Shown: positions 1 through 12,804 of the stretch, piece after piece
Numbering within the stretch: the stretch's first letter is position 1
How the letters are laid out: every line of letters begins with the position of its first letter
Assembly: GCA_964059195.1 (NCBI GenBank)
Contig: CAXKWD010000011.1
Location: 34,586,066-34,650,065, forward strand
DNA length: 64,000 nt
Direction: 5' to 3'
From: Ectobius pallidus
Taxonomy: Eukaryota > Arthropoda > Insecta > Blattodea > Ectobiidae
The notes under the pieces: model-generated
Databases searched by the model: none
What the model was told of the DNA's origin: nothing
What the model saw: only the letters and a program-made list of their open reading frames with translations
Position numbers and translations under genes: made by a program

Positions 1-665
1 ACAAGAATATTGTAAGATAAACGGCCGTGATTGGTCTATATCCGAGGAATTGCTAAACGTTATTGGTCAATATCAAACACGCGGCGGACGAGTGGAATAG
101 TCCAGGTAATATTATTTCATTTTATCGAGACCATTTATTCTATTGAATTTTTTCCACATCAATTTCAAACGTAGAGCCCACCGATGATTTCACTGGATAA
201 TTGCTTATATCAATATATAAATTCAGTTCTGAAAGTAATAATTAATTAATCATGTTGTGTATCATTGCATATTTTCACAACTCATCTACAGAGTCCAGAT
301 TTTTATTTATCGTCCTGTAATCTTAAACGTATGCAAATAATGATGTAAATGGGAACCGCAAAAATATGTTATTACTTATTTAACATAGTTTTATTTCAGA
401 TAAATATAAAGAAGAAGATTATTTAATACTTATGACGTCAACTTGGACAAAGAAATAGCAATTTACACCTGAGCAATTCCATCCTGAATATTCTACACTG
501 TTAGGCCAGCACTACTTCAAACTTTAAAATTGAAAAATTTATTGATGTGACAAATCATCTGCCTCTATTGATGGTAACCTCAAGGGTCCAGATAGGCTAC
601 AAAAATATACACATTTTTAAGTACATAAATTTAAAACTGAATCATTTATTGAAATGACAAATCAT
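1..665. other. No feature seen
   Basis: AT-rich DNA with no recognisable coding sequence or repeat. It is probably part of an upstream onecut intron, since the cut-domain exon must lie further left. Confidence 0.4.
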
Positions 666-689
666 TTAATGTCTCCTTGTTACAGCTCT

Positions 690-1135
690 GTTTTTCAGAA
701 GCAATATAAATGTTATACAGTAATAAACAAAACAGCCGTAAACACAAATGTCAATTTGCCATTTGTAACTTTTGGTCCTGAAGAGTTCCCGGTTTTCAAC
801 ATCTTCTGGTGTAATTCCTGCCAGTTTCAGATCGTTTTTGATTTCTCCGATCCACTTCTTAGTGTATGTTGTCGCTTTACTCCTGTTTTCGTAGAATTCG
901 ACTTTTTGTTTTGTAAGTCTGTCTGGGTTCATTCTTTTAATGTGTCCGTAGAATCTCAATCTGAGTTTTCTAATGTCACTGTGAATATTTGTGTATTGTT
1001 TGATTTCCTGTTTGTTTCTGAGTCGGTATTTTTCGTCTGCGAGTTTTGGGCCTAGAAATTTTCTTATGATTTTGCGTTCCTTTTTCTCAATGTTTTCAAT
1101 GTCTGCTTTCCTGTTCAAAATTAGTGTTTCTGATC

Positions 1136-1136
<1 letters not shown>
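690..1136 (-). pseudogene. LINE (non-LTR retrotransposon) C-terminal fragment, family K
   Basis: On the - strand this reads as the far C-terminal part of a LINE polyprotein, beyond the reverse transcriptase. Key segments are ERKIIRKFLGPK, then RLRFYGHIKRM, RLTKQ, and a Lys-rich WIGEIKNDLKLAGITPEDV block. The same order of motifs is found in the fragments at 1211-1455 and 51937-52500. Residues from about position 780 downward lose similarity. The reverse transcriptase core itself is absent. An (ATT)n tract abuts the upstream end of the fragment at 1138-1177. The family is recognised from its general architecture; the exact clade is not determined. Confidence 0.7.

Positions 1137-1137
<1 letters not shown>

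Positions 1138-1177
<40 letters not shown>
1138..1177. repeat. (ATT)n microsatellite between two LINE fragments
   Basis: About 13 units of ATT sit exactly between the fragments at 690-1136 and 1211-1455, so on the - strand it reads as the (AAT)n tail of one copy and the left edge of the next. Confidence 0.95.
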
Positions 1178-1179
<2 letters not shown>

Positions 1180-1210
1180 TTTTAATATGTTTTCCTCCTT
1201 TCGATTAGGC

Positions 1211-1455
1211 CAGCTTAGGACCACGTGAAACAGTTGTCTTCTTCTTGTCTTCCCAAAACTTCTTCAGTCTTTTGCGACGTTGCTATTTCCGTTCTTCCGT
1301 CCATTTACTTCCCGTTTTCTTCTTGGGTTTCTCTGGAAATTCGCCATCAAATATTGCTTTCCTAAACTTTTCTCTGTTTGCAATATCCTCCTTTTTGATA
1401 TTGAGTAATTTCAAATCTTCTTCAACTTCCTGGAAAAGTGCTGGTTTAGTTTTTT
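1211..1455 (-). pseudogene. LINE C-terminal fragment, family K, second copy
   Basis: On the - strand this reads EEDLKLLNIKKEDIANREKF, then KPKKKTGSKWTEERK, an in-frame stop, and QRRKRLKKFWEDKKK before the end of the ORF near 1213. The block matches the KNDLKLAGITPEDVENREL segment of the neighbouring copy and the WTNERKEAHSQRMKAMW terminus of the 52-kb copy, so it is the extreme C-terminus of the same family. The internal TAG shows that it is dead. Upstream (1455-1490) there is another imperfect AAT-rich tract. Confidence 0.72.
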
Positions 1456-1490
1456 TTTACTTATTATTAATATTATTATTATAAAATTAA

Positions 1491-2540
1491 ATAGAGCATT
1501 CATAAGTATGCTAGCGTCTTTTTCTGGCCTAATACTATCTTGAAAGACATGGAATATAATGCGTCGTAAGCTATTGAGGAGTATTATTATCACTGAGTAC
1601 ATTTTTTTTTGGCCTGATAGAAATGAGGGTTTAGGTGAATCTTACTTGGGACGCTAATTGGCTATAATTTGCTTCTATTCGGTTAGCAGCGGATGGAGAG
1701 GAAATGATTTAACGTGTAAAGAAGTTGTAGCCGAGCCCTTATCGGCTGCCAAATTGCAAACTTTTGCTAACGCCAGGCCCCTCACACCCCGATCTCCAGT
1801 TTCCATCCCAGTTCACACAGAGCGAGGCAGTGTCTCACGTCTCTAATACCAACCTTACACCCCAACCTCCTGCTGCAATACTACTTACATTAACTGAAAT
1901 TTTGCCCAAGCCTTTTTTTTAGGTAATACAAATTTCAATTGTTATCACATTAAATATCCGTATAAATAATCTTTGAAGAATATTTCTAGTAGGTTGGGAA
2001 TCAAACTAATGTCATCTTGCTTTAGGTGCAGGTGTTTTCTCACTTAGCTAACCGATAAATTATTTAAGTTGAAATATTTTCATACCTGTAATATATTTCA
2101 TATTTAATTTCATTATTTCCTTCGAGGGTAGTTTAGGCCTTAAAGCAGTTTCTTTCAAAAATAATATCCGGATACAGGCTATACAAACAAAAAGCTAATT
2201 TCATCTGACGCACAAAAAAGGCACGTTACTAGTAAGGTAACGATAATTTAAAATTAATTACAGTCTAATAATAATAAAAATAATAATAACGATGATAATA
2301 AATATACAGTATTTTTCAAATGAGAAGCGATTTCCTTCACCGCCAATCACGTCTACGAGCTAACGAAGTACCGCTACCAGTAAGAGTCTTCCCTCCGTCT
2401 CGCCGTCTCTGATTGGACCGCGTATCTAAGCAGGAGAAGAACAAACTGCTTGTCATCTGCAAAACACTGTAGTAGTAATAATAATAATAATGTATAAGTA
2501 ACAATTTTTCTGAGGTAGGGAAGTCTGTTACGGGGTGCAC
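1491..2540. other. No gene seen
   Basis: AT-rich sequence with a somewhat GC-richer island at 1690-1880 and broken AAT repeats at 2263-2300 and 2474-2492. Short ORFs here show no family features. Confidence 0.4.
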
Positions 2541-2549
2541 TCAGCCTCG

Positions 2550-2735
2550 TGATTCAAAATGAGGAGCTACTTATAGAGAAGTAGCGGCTCCGGTCATGGA
2601 AACCACCATTAACGACCGTAGGTTTCGGTATGCTGACCACATGCCCCCAATCATGCCACCTGCCTATGGTAGATGACGCAGCGGTCGGGTTTTAGGCCTG
2701 GTCCCTTTAGGGATGTAGTGGCACGGAGTTTAGAA
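2550..2735 (+). repeat. Interspersed repeat fragment (GTAGCGGCTCCGGTC type)
   Basis: A GC-richer patch contains AGTAGCGGCTCCGGTC and TGCTGACCACATGCCC spaced about 60 bases apart. That layout resembles a short repeat present in many arthropod genomes, as I recall it. It is probably a SINE or a retrotransposon tail, but there is only one copy in the window and no clear tail. Confidence 0.45.
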
Positions 2736-3127
2736 TAAGTAGCAGCAAAATTAAGTATTGATGCAAAATGCAGTAATTCATATAATTATATAGATGGGAA
2801 AAGGATGGTACAGAAATTAACTGAAATAATAAACATTACCTAAATAAGATTACATGTAAAATATACACGAAATATGTTAGTGGTTGGTGGTCAAGGGGTC
2901 AACTAGTCTTATCTTTGGCGATCTGAGAGTTTGAAGAACTTTATATTCTCACGCAAGGAATTCCGCAGGCGAGCTATCACAATAGTGAAGGATGAAAAAT
3001 AAAATACTTTTTTTGTGAAAGCGAACAAATAGCGTAGTACTGTTTGGATCTTGTACGAGATCGTGGTATTTTGAACGGTAGACCAAGTAAAAAAATGTTA
3101 ACATAAATCCCTGAAAGGTAAGGTGAC

Positions 3128-3275
3128 CCCTGTACAGGCAATGGACGCCCTTAGCGTTCCGGGAGGTTGAGACTCCCAGATTTAGAGACATTCGGCGCGG
3201 TGAAGGCAGTAAGGTTGCCAGTCTTACGCAGCCTTTACCCCCAGGATTGCTCCTGGTATTCATTTCTGTTAGAGG
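3128..3275 (-). mobile_element. SINE-like family S1, copy 1 (truncated)
   Basis: It shares with 44100-44342 and 54470-54735 the order TACAGGC, GGGAGGTTGAGACT, a stretch around ACGCAG..CTTTACCCCCAG, GATTGCTCCTGGTA and CATTTCTGTTAGAGGCT. It breaks off before the tRNA-like head that the other copies carry at their right end. Head to the right means - strand orientation. Confidence 0.75.
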
Positions 3276-3279
3276 CTCA

Positions 3280-4902
3280 GATATTAACTAGTCATCGGAA
3301 TTGGATGCTAGATATGCTAATGGCTATATTGAAGTTTTAAGGATCCATACATATCCACAAAGCAAGGGCCAATTAAGTTGAGTCAGGTTTGATCATAAAT
3401 ATATTTCACCAGGTTCCATATTTCCGTAAAATTACAAAAATCAAGCTGGGGGGAAACAGCAATTTAGAGTGTAAAAATTAATCCTTCTTTTTTATTCCAA
3501 ATAATATCATTTTAATCAGATACTTTCTGTTCTTCGAATACTGTAGGTCACGTAGGCCTACTGTTTCTCATAATTTTACCATGGAACTTAGGAAGTTACA
3601 GCATTCGCTGATTCTCAGATTACTTCTTGTAATTCATCCGAATCGGGAAGTTGTACCTTTATTCAGCTACATAATTTGGCAAATTGATTGTTTTTTAACT
3701 GGTTCCATCGACGATGATAAGAAGACGATCGCTGTATCTTAACGTAATGTTGAGTATATTGCACAGTTTTTCGTTGTTTATTCCCCAATGACGTTTAACG
3801 ATTTCGACTTTTCTTTTTTTCATTTACCTTGTCTTCGACGAGCTTATTCAGTGTGAAAAATTAGGTTCGGGTCAGTTAAGTGATCAATCTTAATGGCGTC
3901 TTAAATGATTTGTACTTTTCTTTATAAATGGAGCTTCACTCGTTCACACTCCCTTCGCTCCAAAGCATAGGCCGATTTAAAATTCGATTCAGACTGAAAA
4001 CTAGAAAAATGAATTCTGACCGAAAGTTGTCGACTCTAAAAACCCGCGCGTCAATAGCTTGTGTGGTTTGAAAACAGTGAAATAAGAGTAACAATAATAT
4101 ATAACAAGGGCAAGGCATCTTTTTTATACGAAGGTTGAAAGATAGCTCGAATATATTATACAAATGTGTATCACGGATTAATTTTTTTAAATTGATTAAA
4201 TAAGGGCAATTTGTTTTGACTTTTTTTTTTTGCATATTTCGTCGATTTCAAGGGATCTGGCATTTTTGCGTAATTTTCGGCATTTTTGTAGTTTTAAATA
4301 AAGTTTTCATTACGTTATATTTTGAATTTTTCATTATTATTTCTGTTTTTTAAGGAAATAGTGTTCAGATGAGAGAAAGAAGACTTGCAGCATAATTGCT
4401 AACCGTGTTTTTTTGCATTTTGAACTCTACTACATTTCCAAGAAAACCTCTAGTGGAGATACAAATTATTACTTTCACACAACAGACAACCGTTTTCATT
4501 TGAGAATCTCCGCCAAGTTTTTATACTTCATTTCACCACTGCAATTAAGTTCTAGTAATAAAGATTTTTTTTAAAATTTCGTTTTAAATGGGACATATTT
4601 GCTAGAGGCATTTTGAAGGGGCATGTCAGTTGTGAAATGATAGCTTTTTAACGAAGAATGTCAAGTATAAATAACTTATTTACTTCGTTAGTAATAAAAT
4701 AAGAGTGCTTTATATTGTAAATTTATATATAATGCACCGACTTTCATTACATTACTCTCTAAAATCAACTCGTTACTTCTAAAACATTAATTACAGGAAA
4801 TAATGATAATTTATTGGGCTTTTTAAATTTTGATTCATTTTTTTAATATTTTGGGTCATAAATGCATTTTTTAGCTATTTTTGGTAATTAAATGCCTTGC
4901 GC
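3280..4902. other. No gene seen; AT-rich
   Basis: AT-rich DNA. Stretches at 4240-4320 and 4830-4900 contain repeated TTTTTGGC/GCATTTTT words like those in decayed hAT-type MITEs elsewhere in the window, but no ends were found. Confidence 0.35.

Positions 4903-4956
<54 letters not shown>
4903..4956. repeat. (TAA)n microsatellite
   Basis: An uninterrupted run of about 17 TAA units, then slightly degenerate AAT/AAC units to about 4970. Confidence 0.95.
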
Positions 4957-5118
4957 TAACAACAACAATGAGAATCATACTCTGTATTCCTGAATTACCT
5001 GGTTTCTTTCAAGCTACACGCATATAGATTTTTTTCTTTCTTTTAAACCTTGCAGTTCTCTGTTCTTTTCTTTTGGCAGTCCTTTATTCACGACTTAAAA
5101 TCGCGAACTAATCATTTT

Positions 5119-5554
5119 AGTCCAGTCACCAGGTACTGAAAATTGGGGTGGTTTGGAAAAGGGTCCGAAGTTAATAATTTTTTAATATATTATATGTGGG
5201 TATTCTGTGGTGTAAAATCCAAGTTTTCCAAGTACCAGGTGACTGGACTATAGGAAGCTATAAGGGAATTTATTATGTATGTAACGCCGTACAAGTTCAC
5301 GGACGGCAACTACTTCACCAGAAGAGTAATGCGGGTTGCATTAGGAAGCTATAAGGGGATGTATCACGTATTTTTTAGGAGTTATAAGGAAAACACTGAA
5401 AAAATTCCTAAAATTTCGGGGTTTTTCGGCTGCCCTGAATTTCGCACAGGGTTCTCGAATTAGAAAACTTGGATTCTACACCACAGAATACAACATATTA
5501 AAAAATCATTAACTTCGGACCTTTTTCCAGACAAAAGTACCTGGTGACTGGACT
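5119..5554. mobile_element. MITE-like element with long inverted ends and a nested inner end
   Basis: The left end AGTCCAGTCACCAGGTACT (5119-5137) is the exact reverse complement of the right end at 5536-5554. The inverted similarity extends about 90 bp inward through the words GGTCCGAAGTTAAT and TTCTGTGGTGTA. A third copy of the terminal motif, with one mismatch, lies at 5231-5249, so the left 131 bp is itself bounded by inverted ends. Between 5250 and 5400 the word GGAAGCTATAAGG is repeated directly (5252, 5342, and degenerate at 5378). No target-site duplication is obvious. There is no transposase ORF. Confidence 0.85.
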
Positions 5555-8029
5555 GTTTGCTGTATTAAAGGTTTTAGGAGCAGGCCTAATATAATAAAAA
5601 ATAATAATAGTTAATAATGCACATACGTTAATCTTCTGTCATTCTAACTTCACTTTGCATGGGTATCAATATAAAACCTAGCCTCTACAGTATCTTTCCT
5701 CAGCATTGGTATAATTATGCCTCGGATTTTGTAAGAGAACGGTATAGAGGGAACGGAAGCTAGGGCTGATTATGAAGTTGTTGATATTCACGATGTCGAC
5801 ATTGGTGGTTTGGGGGTGCGATAAAGATGCGGGCAAAGCACACCTCAGCCCCAGGGAAGCGCCCAACCGGAAGAGAATTCGTCTGAACGCGTCAAGTTGC
5901 TGATTCATATCCGTCCCCCCCCCCGTTTGCACTATACTCCATCCTTTGAGAACTTGCATGCATCATTATGCCATATGGGTGGCAGTGCTACATAAAATCA
6001 CTGCAACTTGATTATTCATATGTACCTCCTAGCAAATCCACTTAGTTATTTGTCTTCAGAAAATAACATAAATACTGTATGTCCTAAATTAAATGAATAT
6101 ATTTGTGATTAATATTTTCAAAAAGGGTTATTGTACGTGAAAGTCACAGAGAAAGTGCTTCGTTTTTAGTTAAATTGAGGTAATAATGCTTTCTGCTGAG
6201 CTCTATTTAGGGTCTTTCTAACTAATAATTGTGTAAGAACTTTTTTTTTCATTCATTACTATAAGGTTCTGATTTGGCATACAAGGATGAAACAAAGAAT
6301 GAGCTTTGTCCTGCAGAATAAATTAATGTTGACTAAATAACATGTCACTTCCTGAAAAACCTTGCACGCATAGGAATATTGTGTTGATATTGTCTAACAG
6401 CAAACCAGTACTTCGAAACAATATTATAGTACTAAGTACATGCATATGCAGGATTCAAAACGCGTTCCTATAAAATCACTAAAAATGGATAAAGTACACT
6501 CTTGCTCTATGGTCTATATTTTAGTCATCAGAGGAGATCTAGGCCTATTATCATACACGTGAACAGTAAATATTTCCTTGGCAAGCCTTTGCGATTACAG
6601 GGGTTCCCTGTATCTAATTTGGAAGTAGATCGGACACTGGCTATCTTTACTATCAGGAGATGTGTTAGCATAAGACAGTCAAATCGCTTTGCTGCCATTC
6701 AGAAGGTCTAAGCCTACGTTTTGTAGATCAAATTCCCGTACTGCAAGTAAGAAATTTATCTTAAGTCTGAGATCTATCTTAACTCTAAGGTCAACGAATA
6801 AAAGATTGTCTGGGAGAAGAAAAAGGACCTGAATATGGTGGAATAGCCGAAATATATCGTCCATCCCACAGATAAAATTTTAAAAATGTAATGTTTTATA
6901 ATGTTGGCAAAGATAGATTTTAGCAATGACAAAGCTATTAAGCTGATAATAACAAGAACATTTATAAAACCAAATTCGACACAACTATACGACACAATTA
7001 TATCCCTTTAAAGGAACAAACATGAAATTCATCAACGATGATACAAATTAAGACTCATTAAAATGGGTCACGCCCAGAGTTTTAGTATCTTTCGGCAAAC
7101 TTCAGAATTCCTCGTTCACTTTGCATTCAAAGTAAAGAGTTTTAATGTTCTTTCAGTTTAATATCACAATGTTATACTCGAAGAGTAAATCATATACCCA
7201 TGAAAAGAGTAATGTCACTTCAAGTTTTGACTATTCTAACGGTTAAGTGCAAGAACATAGCGATCTGAACTCGAGTTGATTGCTTTACGTCTCAGTGTAA
7301 ATTCCTATGCATTATTTTTGCGTCTAAAGTTAATGTATAGAGTGTATCAGTTATACGTACGTATTACAACTTCCCTTTGAAACCCTGTATTGTGTATTTT
7401 AAGGCATTCTTGCCTGCAGTTACAAAAAAAAAAATTAGAACAAATGAATTTTCCTTAAAAGTAAAGTAACATTTTACAAAATTAAAATGAAGAAGCACTC
7501 TCAAATGAACAAGATAAAAATAAAATAGAAAGGAACTTAATAATTGGATATTTTAGCTTCAGCTTCTATAAAGATATAAATTCTTTAACGCCCTCGCTTT
7601 ATGAATACGCATACGTATAACCCATCAATGCTTTAGTCAAATTATGCTAAACAGTTCTAATAAGGCCTTACTAGCCTTTTGATCAAGAGTCTGTTAGTAT
7701 TTAAAGGTGAATATCATGCCGTTAGTGCAGAATTCGAATAATTATAGCCGTCGAGAAAACGTAACAGCAATCATGAATACCTAAATAAAACGCTTTTAAC
7801 AGCTTTTCCATTCAAATTTTAAAATTAATTTAGTAATGCTTCTTTTAAGAATTTCTAAGTAATTTGCATAATCCTTAAAATTCATAACATTCTTTATTGT
7901 TATACTTTATACTAGTTACATAAATTTAAATATACTAACATCCTTATAAAATAACATCAGTATTCAAAAGATTTCCCCCATAATCTTATGTCTGCTAAAG
8001 TATATTTGCTCCGTCTCCTTGCTGTAGAT
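5555..8029. other. No gene seen
   Basis: AT-rich sequence. There is a GC-richer patch at 5800-5930 with a C run; nothing recognisable is encoded. Confidence 0.4.
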
Positions 8030-8186
8030 TTTCCTTTCTTTTTAATTGTAATTGTTATTGTATGTTAATACTTTATTTTTGTGTAACAATTCCTTTTAAG
8101 ATCACTTAATTTATCATCAATTTATAAGTAAGTCTGGATAAGTGGAAGATAAGGCCTTACGGCCTAGCCAGTAAAATAAAATATTA

Positions 8187-8232
<46 letters not shown>
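8030..8232 (+). mobile_element. LINE 3' end with (ATT)n tail
   Basis: The text resembles a LINE 3' UTR. It has a T-rich stretch, then TAAGTCTGGATAAGTGGAAG, the palindromic AAGGCCTTACGGCCT at 8151-8165, AAAATAAAATATT, and a run of about 14 ATT units ending at 8232. LINE 3' ends of this GGCCTTAnGGCCT form are common in insects. No coding part is present, so the copy is strongly 5'-truncated. Confidence 0.55.
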
Positions 8233-9790
8233 TAAACATGCAAAATTACAGAACAAAAGAAAGCATTATTATTTTTATGTTTTATGAAATCCATCAAATT
8301 TTGACAAGCTGTCCCCTTAACCCCCGATGGTAGCTTCTTCCAGCCAGCTTCTGAGTATATCAGGACAACGTTTTTAGTCTCACATGCATTGCAGTATAGG
8401 TAATGGCAATCATTTTGCGATCACGTAGGGAATGAAAAGTAAAAGAGGACGGATGCGAGCGCCACCTGTGGGGTCTGGACACAACATTAGGCTCTCTATA
8501 CTCATTTCCATAATAGCTTTCTGAGTGATTTCCAAGGGCAGGAAAATAATAAAGAGGGACGGCCCCCCACGCCCATCAGGGCACCAGATATTGACTTGAA
8601 CACCCCACAATCCCAAATTGTTCCACCGATACAGACGTGGCAGATGGACTGTTTCAACCACTATAACTCAGAAAATATATTGTTTATATAAGCACCCTAC
8701 ATATGTTTTGTGCCGCGTACATCAAATCAAATTCGTTGTGATATTATGCGATTTCTCTTGCAAAAGTTCAGCAGTAGCTTACATAGTTACTATGCCATGA
8801 AGTCAAACTCTCTTCCGCCAGAAAATTGCTTCTCTTTCAGTAACTGTGTGAAATTGATATGATTGAAATATGTTACATTTAATACCTTAGTTTTTGGTCA
8901 GAAAATATATAGTGTAATGTTTCATATATTTCGGTGGATATTTCGCGAAATATTCACTGCCCACATTAGCAATATTGGTGACTACAGTTTATGCAAATAT
9001 TTTACAACTTCGTTGAGATCTTCTACGAATCCTCAAAAACTTTATTTAACACATTTATAATTTTCCTCACTTTTGCATTGTTTATTTTTAACCCTTTGAG
9101 ACTACAATTTACAAGCAGACTTTCGGTTGAACAGTATGCATTCTCTAATATCTATACTGCGATACTGATCCTCAAATGTAGAATTATTTGTATAGTCATA
9201 GTGGTACCAGAAAAAGAGTTCACAGACAATAGTAAAAAATACAGAGCGCTACTAAGAGAGTGGAAAATAAATATTTTACCAACTCACAATAACTTTTAAA
9301 ATAATTTTTCTTTTATATTTCGCAATTTATATGATAACAGATTTGCATTTGGCGATTAATAACACGTTTTACGAATTTTGTAATATTTCGCGAATTCATT
9401 TTGGATAATTACTGCATTCATTCATCTAAGAAGCAAATATAGGCGAGGAATCTTTTGCGCTTACCGTTGTTACAAAGAAATATTATCCCTAATTATATTT
9501 TATTGCTACGAGTAAACATTATAGTTTACGTAATAATTTAAACTCGAAAGCTGAGGGGAAATATATGAAAAATATCAAACAGTGATTAGTATTTGTTAAA
9601 GAGTAATTCAAGAATAGAATAATCAGTAAACTTACTTTGTGGCCTTAAATTCCATGGAAGGACAGGGACAACCATACGATCGCAGCATCATCTACATCCG
9701 TTAGTAGATGGCAGGATTGGGAACATGTGATCGACTCTCACAAAGCTTATTAATGGTTTTATTGACTGGAGCTAATATTTATGTATCAAG
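8233..9790. other. No gene seen
   Basis: AT-rich. A GC-richer patch at 8440-8650 has no recognisable product and could be an old repeat. Confidence 0.35.
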
Positions 9791-9799
9791 TAGGTTCCA

Positions 9800-9905
9800 T
9801 TTACGCTGCAGAGTGCAGAAAAAAAACCGAGTGGGTGTAAGGGATCGAATCCGGGCTTCTAGATCATTAGTCACCATCGCCAATCACTGGACCATGGAAG
9901 AGTTA
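9800..9905 (-). mobile_element. tRNA-derived SINE head
   Basis: On the - strand an A-box-like TCCAGTGATTGGC (around 9885) is followed about 35 bases later by the B-box-like GGATTCGATCC (around 9845). That spacing fits an RNA polymerase III promoter of a tRNA-like SINE. No clean cloverleaf could be folded by eye, so a functional tRNA is unlikely. Confidence 0.5.
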
Positions 9906-10560
9906 TTAAATTATAAACAATATAAAAAATGAGAGCAACATTATAAAGCAAAACACAATATGATCGATCGAGATATTTATTATTTCTCACGCTGGAACAG
10001 TTTTTCGTAGGTTTACCGAAATGTAAAAATTGTACAAGAATACAATTTTCAGTAACTGTCTCGTCTTCAGATTAATTAAATAATACTGAAATATCGGATA
10101 CATAGATTTTAACTATCATTGCCTTCGAAGTAGCAAAATTCATTACCAATCAGTGAACAATTGTGACTAAAGTGATACAAATTCCAGAATATTTTTCTCT
10201 AATAATTAATAATGATGGACTAAAATTATTGCACTTAAAACCTTATATCTTAAATTGACAATGAAAAAATAAATTCCTGAAAATGGTATTTGTGCTGAAT
10301 ACCTGCCCATTTGTTGGAACTCCTATCCTATGATGAAATGTTACGAAAGAAAACAATAAGGCAAACAGATTAGTGTAACATTCAAGTAAGAGTCTCTGCC
10401 TAGCTTTCTAGATATGTATGATATCAATGTTCTAAGAAAGTCCAGATGATACTTACCAATATTTTGGAGATGTATTCTCAACAGTACACTGCTCCGAAAT
10501 GTAGCCTATGTTTCTGTGACGATCAAATCCTTAGAGTTTCTGTAAGAATTCATAACAGAG

Positions 10561-10830
10561 AACAAATTAATTGGAGAATTATATTGCTTTCGTCAAAGAC
10601 AAAGATGATCAAGAATAACTTCTAGGGACGAAGGACAAAGGCATTTCTCCTAAGCTTTCGGCAACACACTGGGTTGGCATCAATGCCTTCAATTCCTACC
10701 AAATGTGATAGTGATTTCATTGTCCCCGGATGTCGGCAACGAAGTGTGATGCCGATAGTTTGGGTGTATTGTCTCTAAACCGGGTTGCAAACCCGAGAAG
10801 TCATTCTTAATAATTTTCGTCTGGAAACAA
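10561..10830. repeat. Local duplication, copy A
   Basis: It begins AAATTAATTGGAGAATTATA, passes ACGAAGGACAAAGGCATTTC, and ends TTCTTAATAATTTTCGTC near 10820. The same words in the same order occur in copy B at 10951-11160. The middle (about 10665-10770) holds short inverted words (GGCATCAATGCC) that are missing from copy B. Confidence 0.8.
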
Positions 10831-10950
10831 CAATAATAATAATAATAAATAATATAAATAATAGTCATATTAATAATAATAATAAATAATAAGAATAGGC
10901 CTAACAATAATAACAAATAAGAATATTATTTTTCATAATTATTAATTAAG

Positions 10951-11031
10951 AAAAAATTAATTGGAGAATTATTTTACTTTCGTCATAACTTAGAGATGAA
11001 GGACAAAGTCATTTCCCCTAGGCTTTCGTTA

Positions 11032-11106
<75 letters not shown>

Positions 11107-11160
11107 CTCTAACCCGGGTGCAAACTCACGAAATTATTTCTAATAATTTTAGTCGGGAAA
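10951..11160. repeat. Local duplication, copy B, with (ATT)n replacing the middle
   Basis: It matches the flanks of copy A: AAATTAATTGGAGAATTATT, GATGAAGGACAAAGTCATTT, AGGCTTTCG, then CCCGGGTGCAAACTCACGA and TTCTAATAATTTTAGTCG. The roughly 100-bp centre is replaced by an (ATT)n run at 11031-11106. Confidence 0.8.
11031..11106. repeat. (ATT)n microsatellite
   Basis: About 25 pure ATT units inside local duplication copy B. Confidence 0.97.
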
Positions 11161-12804
11161 GTTTATGGTTGTCGTATATCATCGTTAATAATAAAAGTAA
11201 TAATAATAATAATACGTAATAATAATAATGTTATTATTAATTTAATTAAAATTGCTGACAATTCAAATGAAGTACTTAAATTTATACGAGTCTTTCTTGA
11301 CATGTAAAGTAATCACATGAAACGTACGAGGTTTAGAATCTTGATTTAATTGCATATCTGCTCTCCCATTCATAATTCTCATAATATTGACATAATTAAT
11401 CTTAGTAATCCAAGAGGGGCCCGCAGAGGTTCATAACTTTTTTTCCTTATTTGTCATACATACTTGGAATAAAAATCTGACAAAAGAGTTTTCAATAAGA
11501 CAATCTGTTACGAAATACAGAGATAGCATATTCTCAGTAAAATCATAAAAAGGACTAAATTTACTATAGGTCTGAGGCCTCCTGGTAATTTAAAGGGTCG
11601 AACATTTTTTCATGTTATTAAAAATGTATTTTAGTTTAATTTACGACCGTTGTGAAATGGTTCAAGTAGGTTTTTGTGGGAATAGTTGCATTACTAGCAG
11701 TCATATGATTTTTATAGTAGGCTATGTGTGCTTAAGATATCCTTATTTTTACAAGAAGTGCATCATTATATAAAACAATTATATTAGGTACATATCAGGC
11801 TCTCACTTAAATCTGTGGGCTCTTTTGCCAGCTGTTATGACGACCTCCCCATAATCAAAATAATCTTTGAGATTTTACACAATAGCATAATTATTAAACA
11901 TCGCTGTTTACGTTTGAGCAGAGACATTTTAAATTTTTGAAGCATATTCCATAGTTTAATCTTTTCAGAGCAGAATTTGTTATGAACATACATCAACTTA
12001 TATCAGCACAATGAGGACAATTTTAATGCAATGGCTGGTTTTCATGAATGGCAATTCCAACGATTGGATAAAATTGCTCATATTGTAACATAAACATTAC
12101 TGTATTAATCTTATATCTCTGATTTTTTGCAGTTTTTTTGTGGCACATATATACGTCAGTAGGAAAGAAAACGTTAAACCTATGCTCCATATAAGTTTAT
12201 TTAAAAGTGACACACAATACGCAATACTTTAGTCCAAAAAGCATTAAATAAGTATTTGGTCTATAAACATAAAATTTTAATTCCAGGAAAGGAAAGTGTT
12301 ATTTGTATAATATGTACAGTTGAATGAAAAATTAGAGCAACTCGTTCAAATAAAATTCAAACTTAAATAATACTTAACAGAAAATGTTTAGTAGTTCATT
12401 TGAAGAATAAATAGGAAGAAGAATGTAAAATCCTCTTCTTGGAGAATGTATCAGTTTACTTCTCTGAATTCAATGTTTGAAAAGGTATTGGATGGCCAAT
12501 ACAGCCAGCGAATTAAGTCGATTTAGGCACATTGATGTGCATTGCCGTCTCCAATACGTATCCAAGCTTACTAAATGCAACATCATAGAAAAAAATTCTA
12601 AGAGCAGTACAAACATTAATCAAAACTGGTTCCAAAATGTCCTCCAAAATTGTGACTCTTCCCCCTAAAACTGTAATTAACTTCATTAATAAAGAACTTG
12701 TTAATATATATCTAATAGCTAGCAAACCTTTTTTTATTGATTATAAAAGAGATAGAAAGGAGCTGATGAATTCTCAATATAACAACACAAAATTTAATTT
12801 ATTT

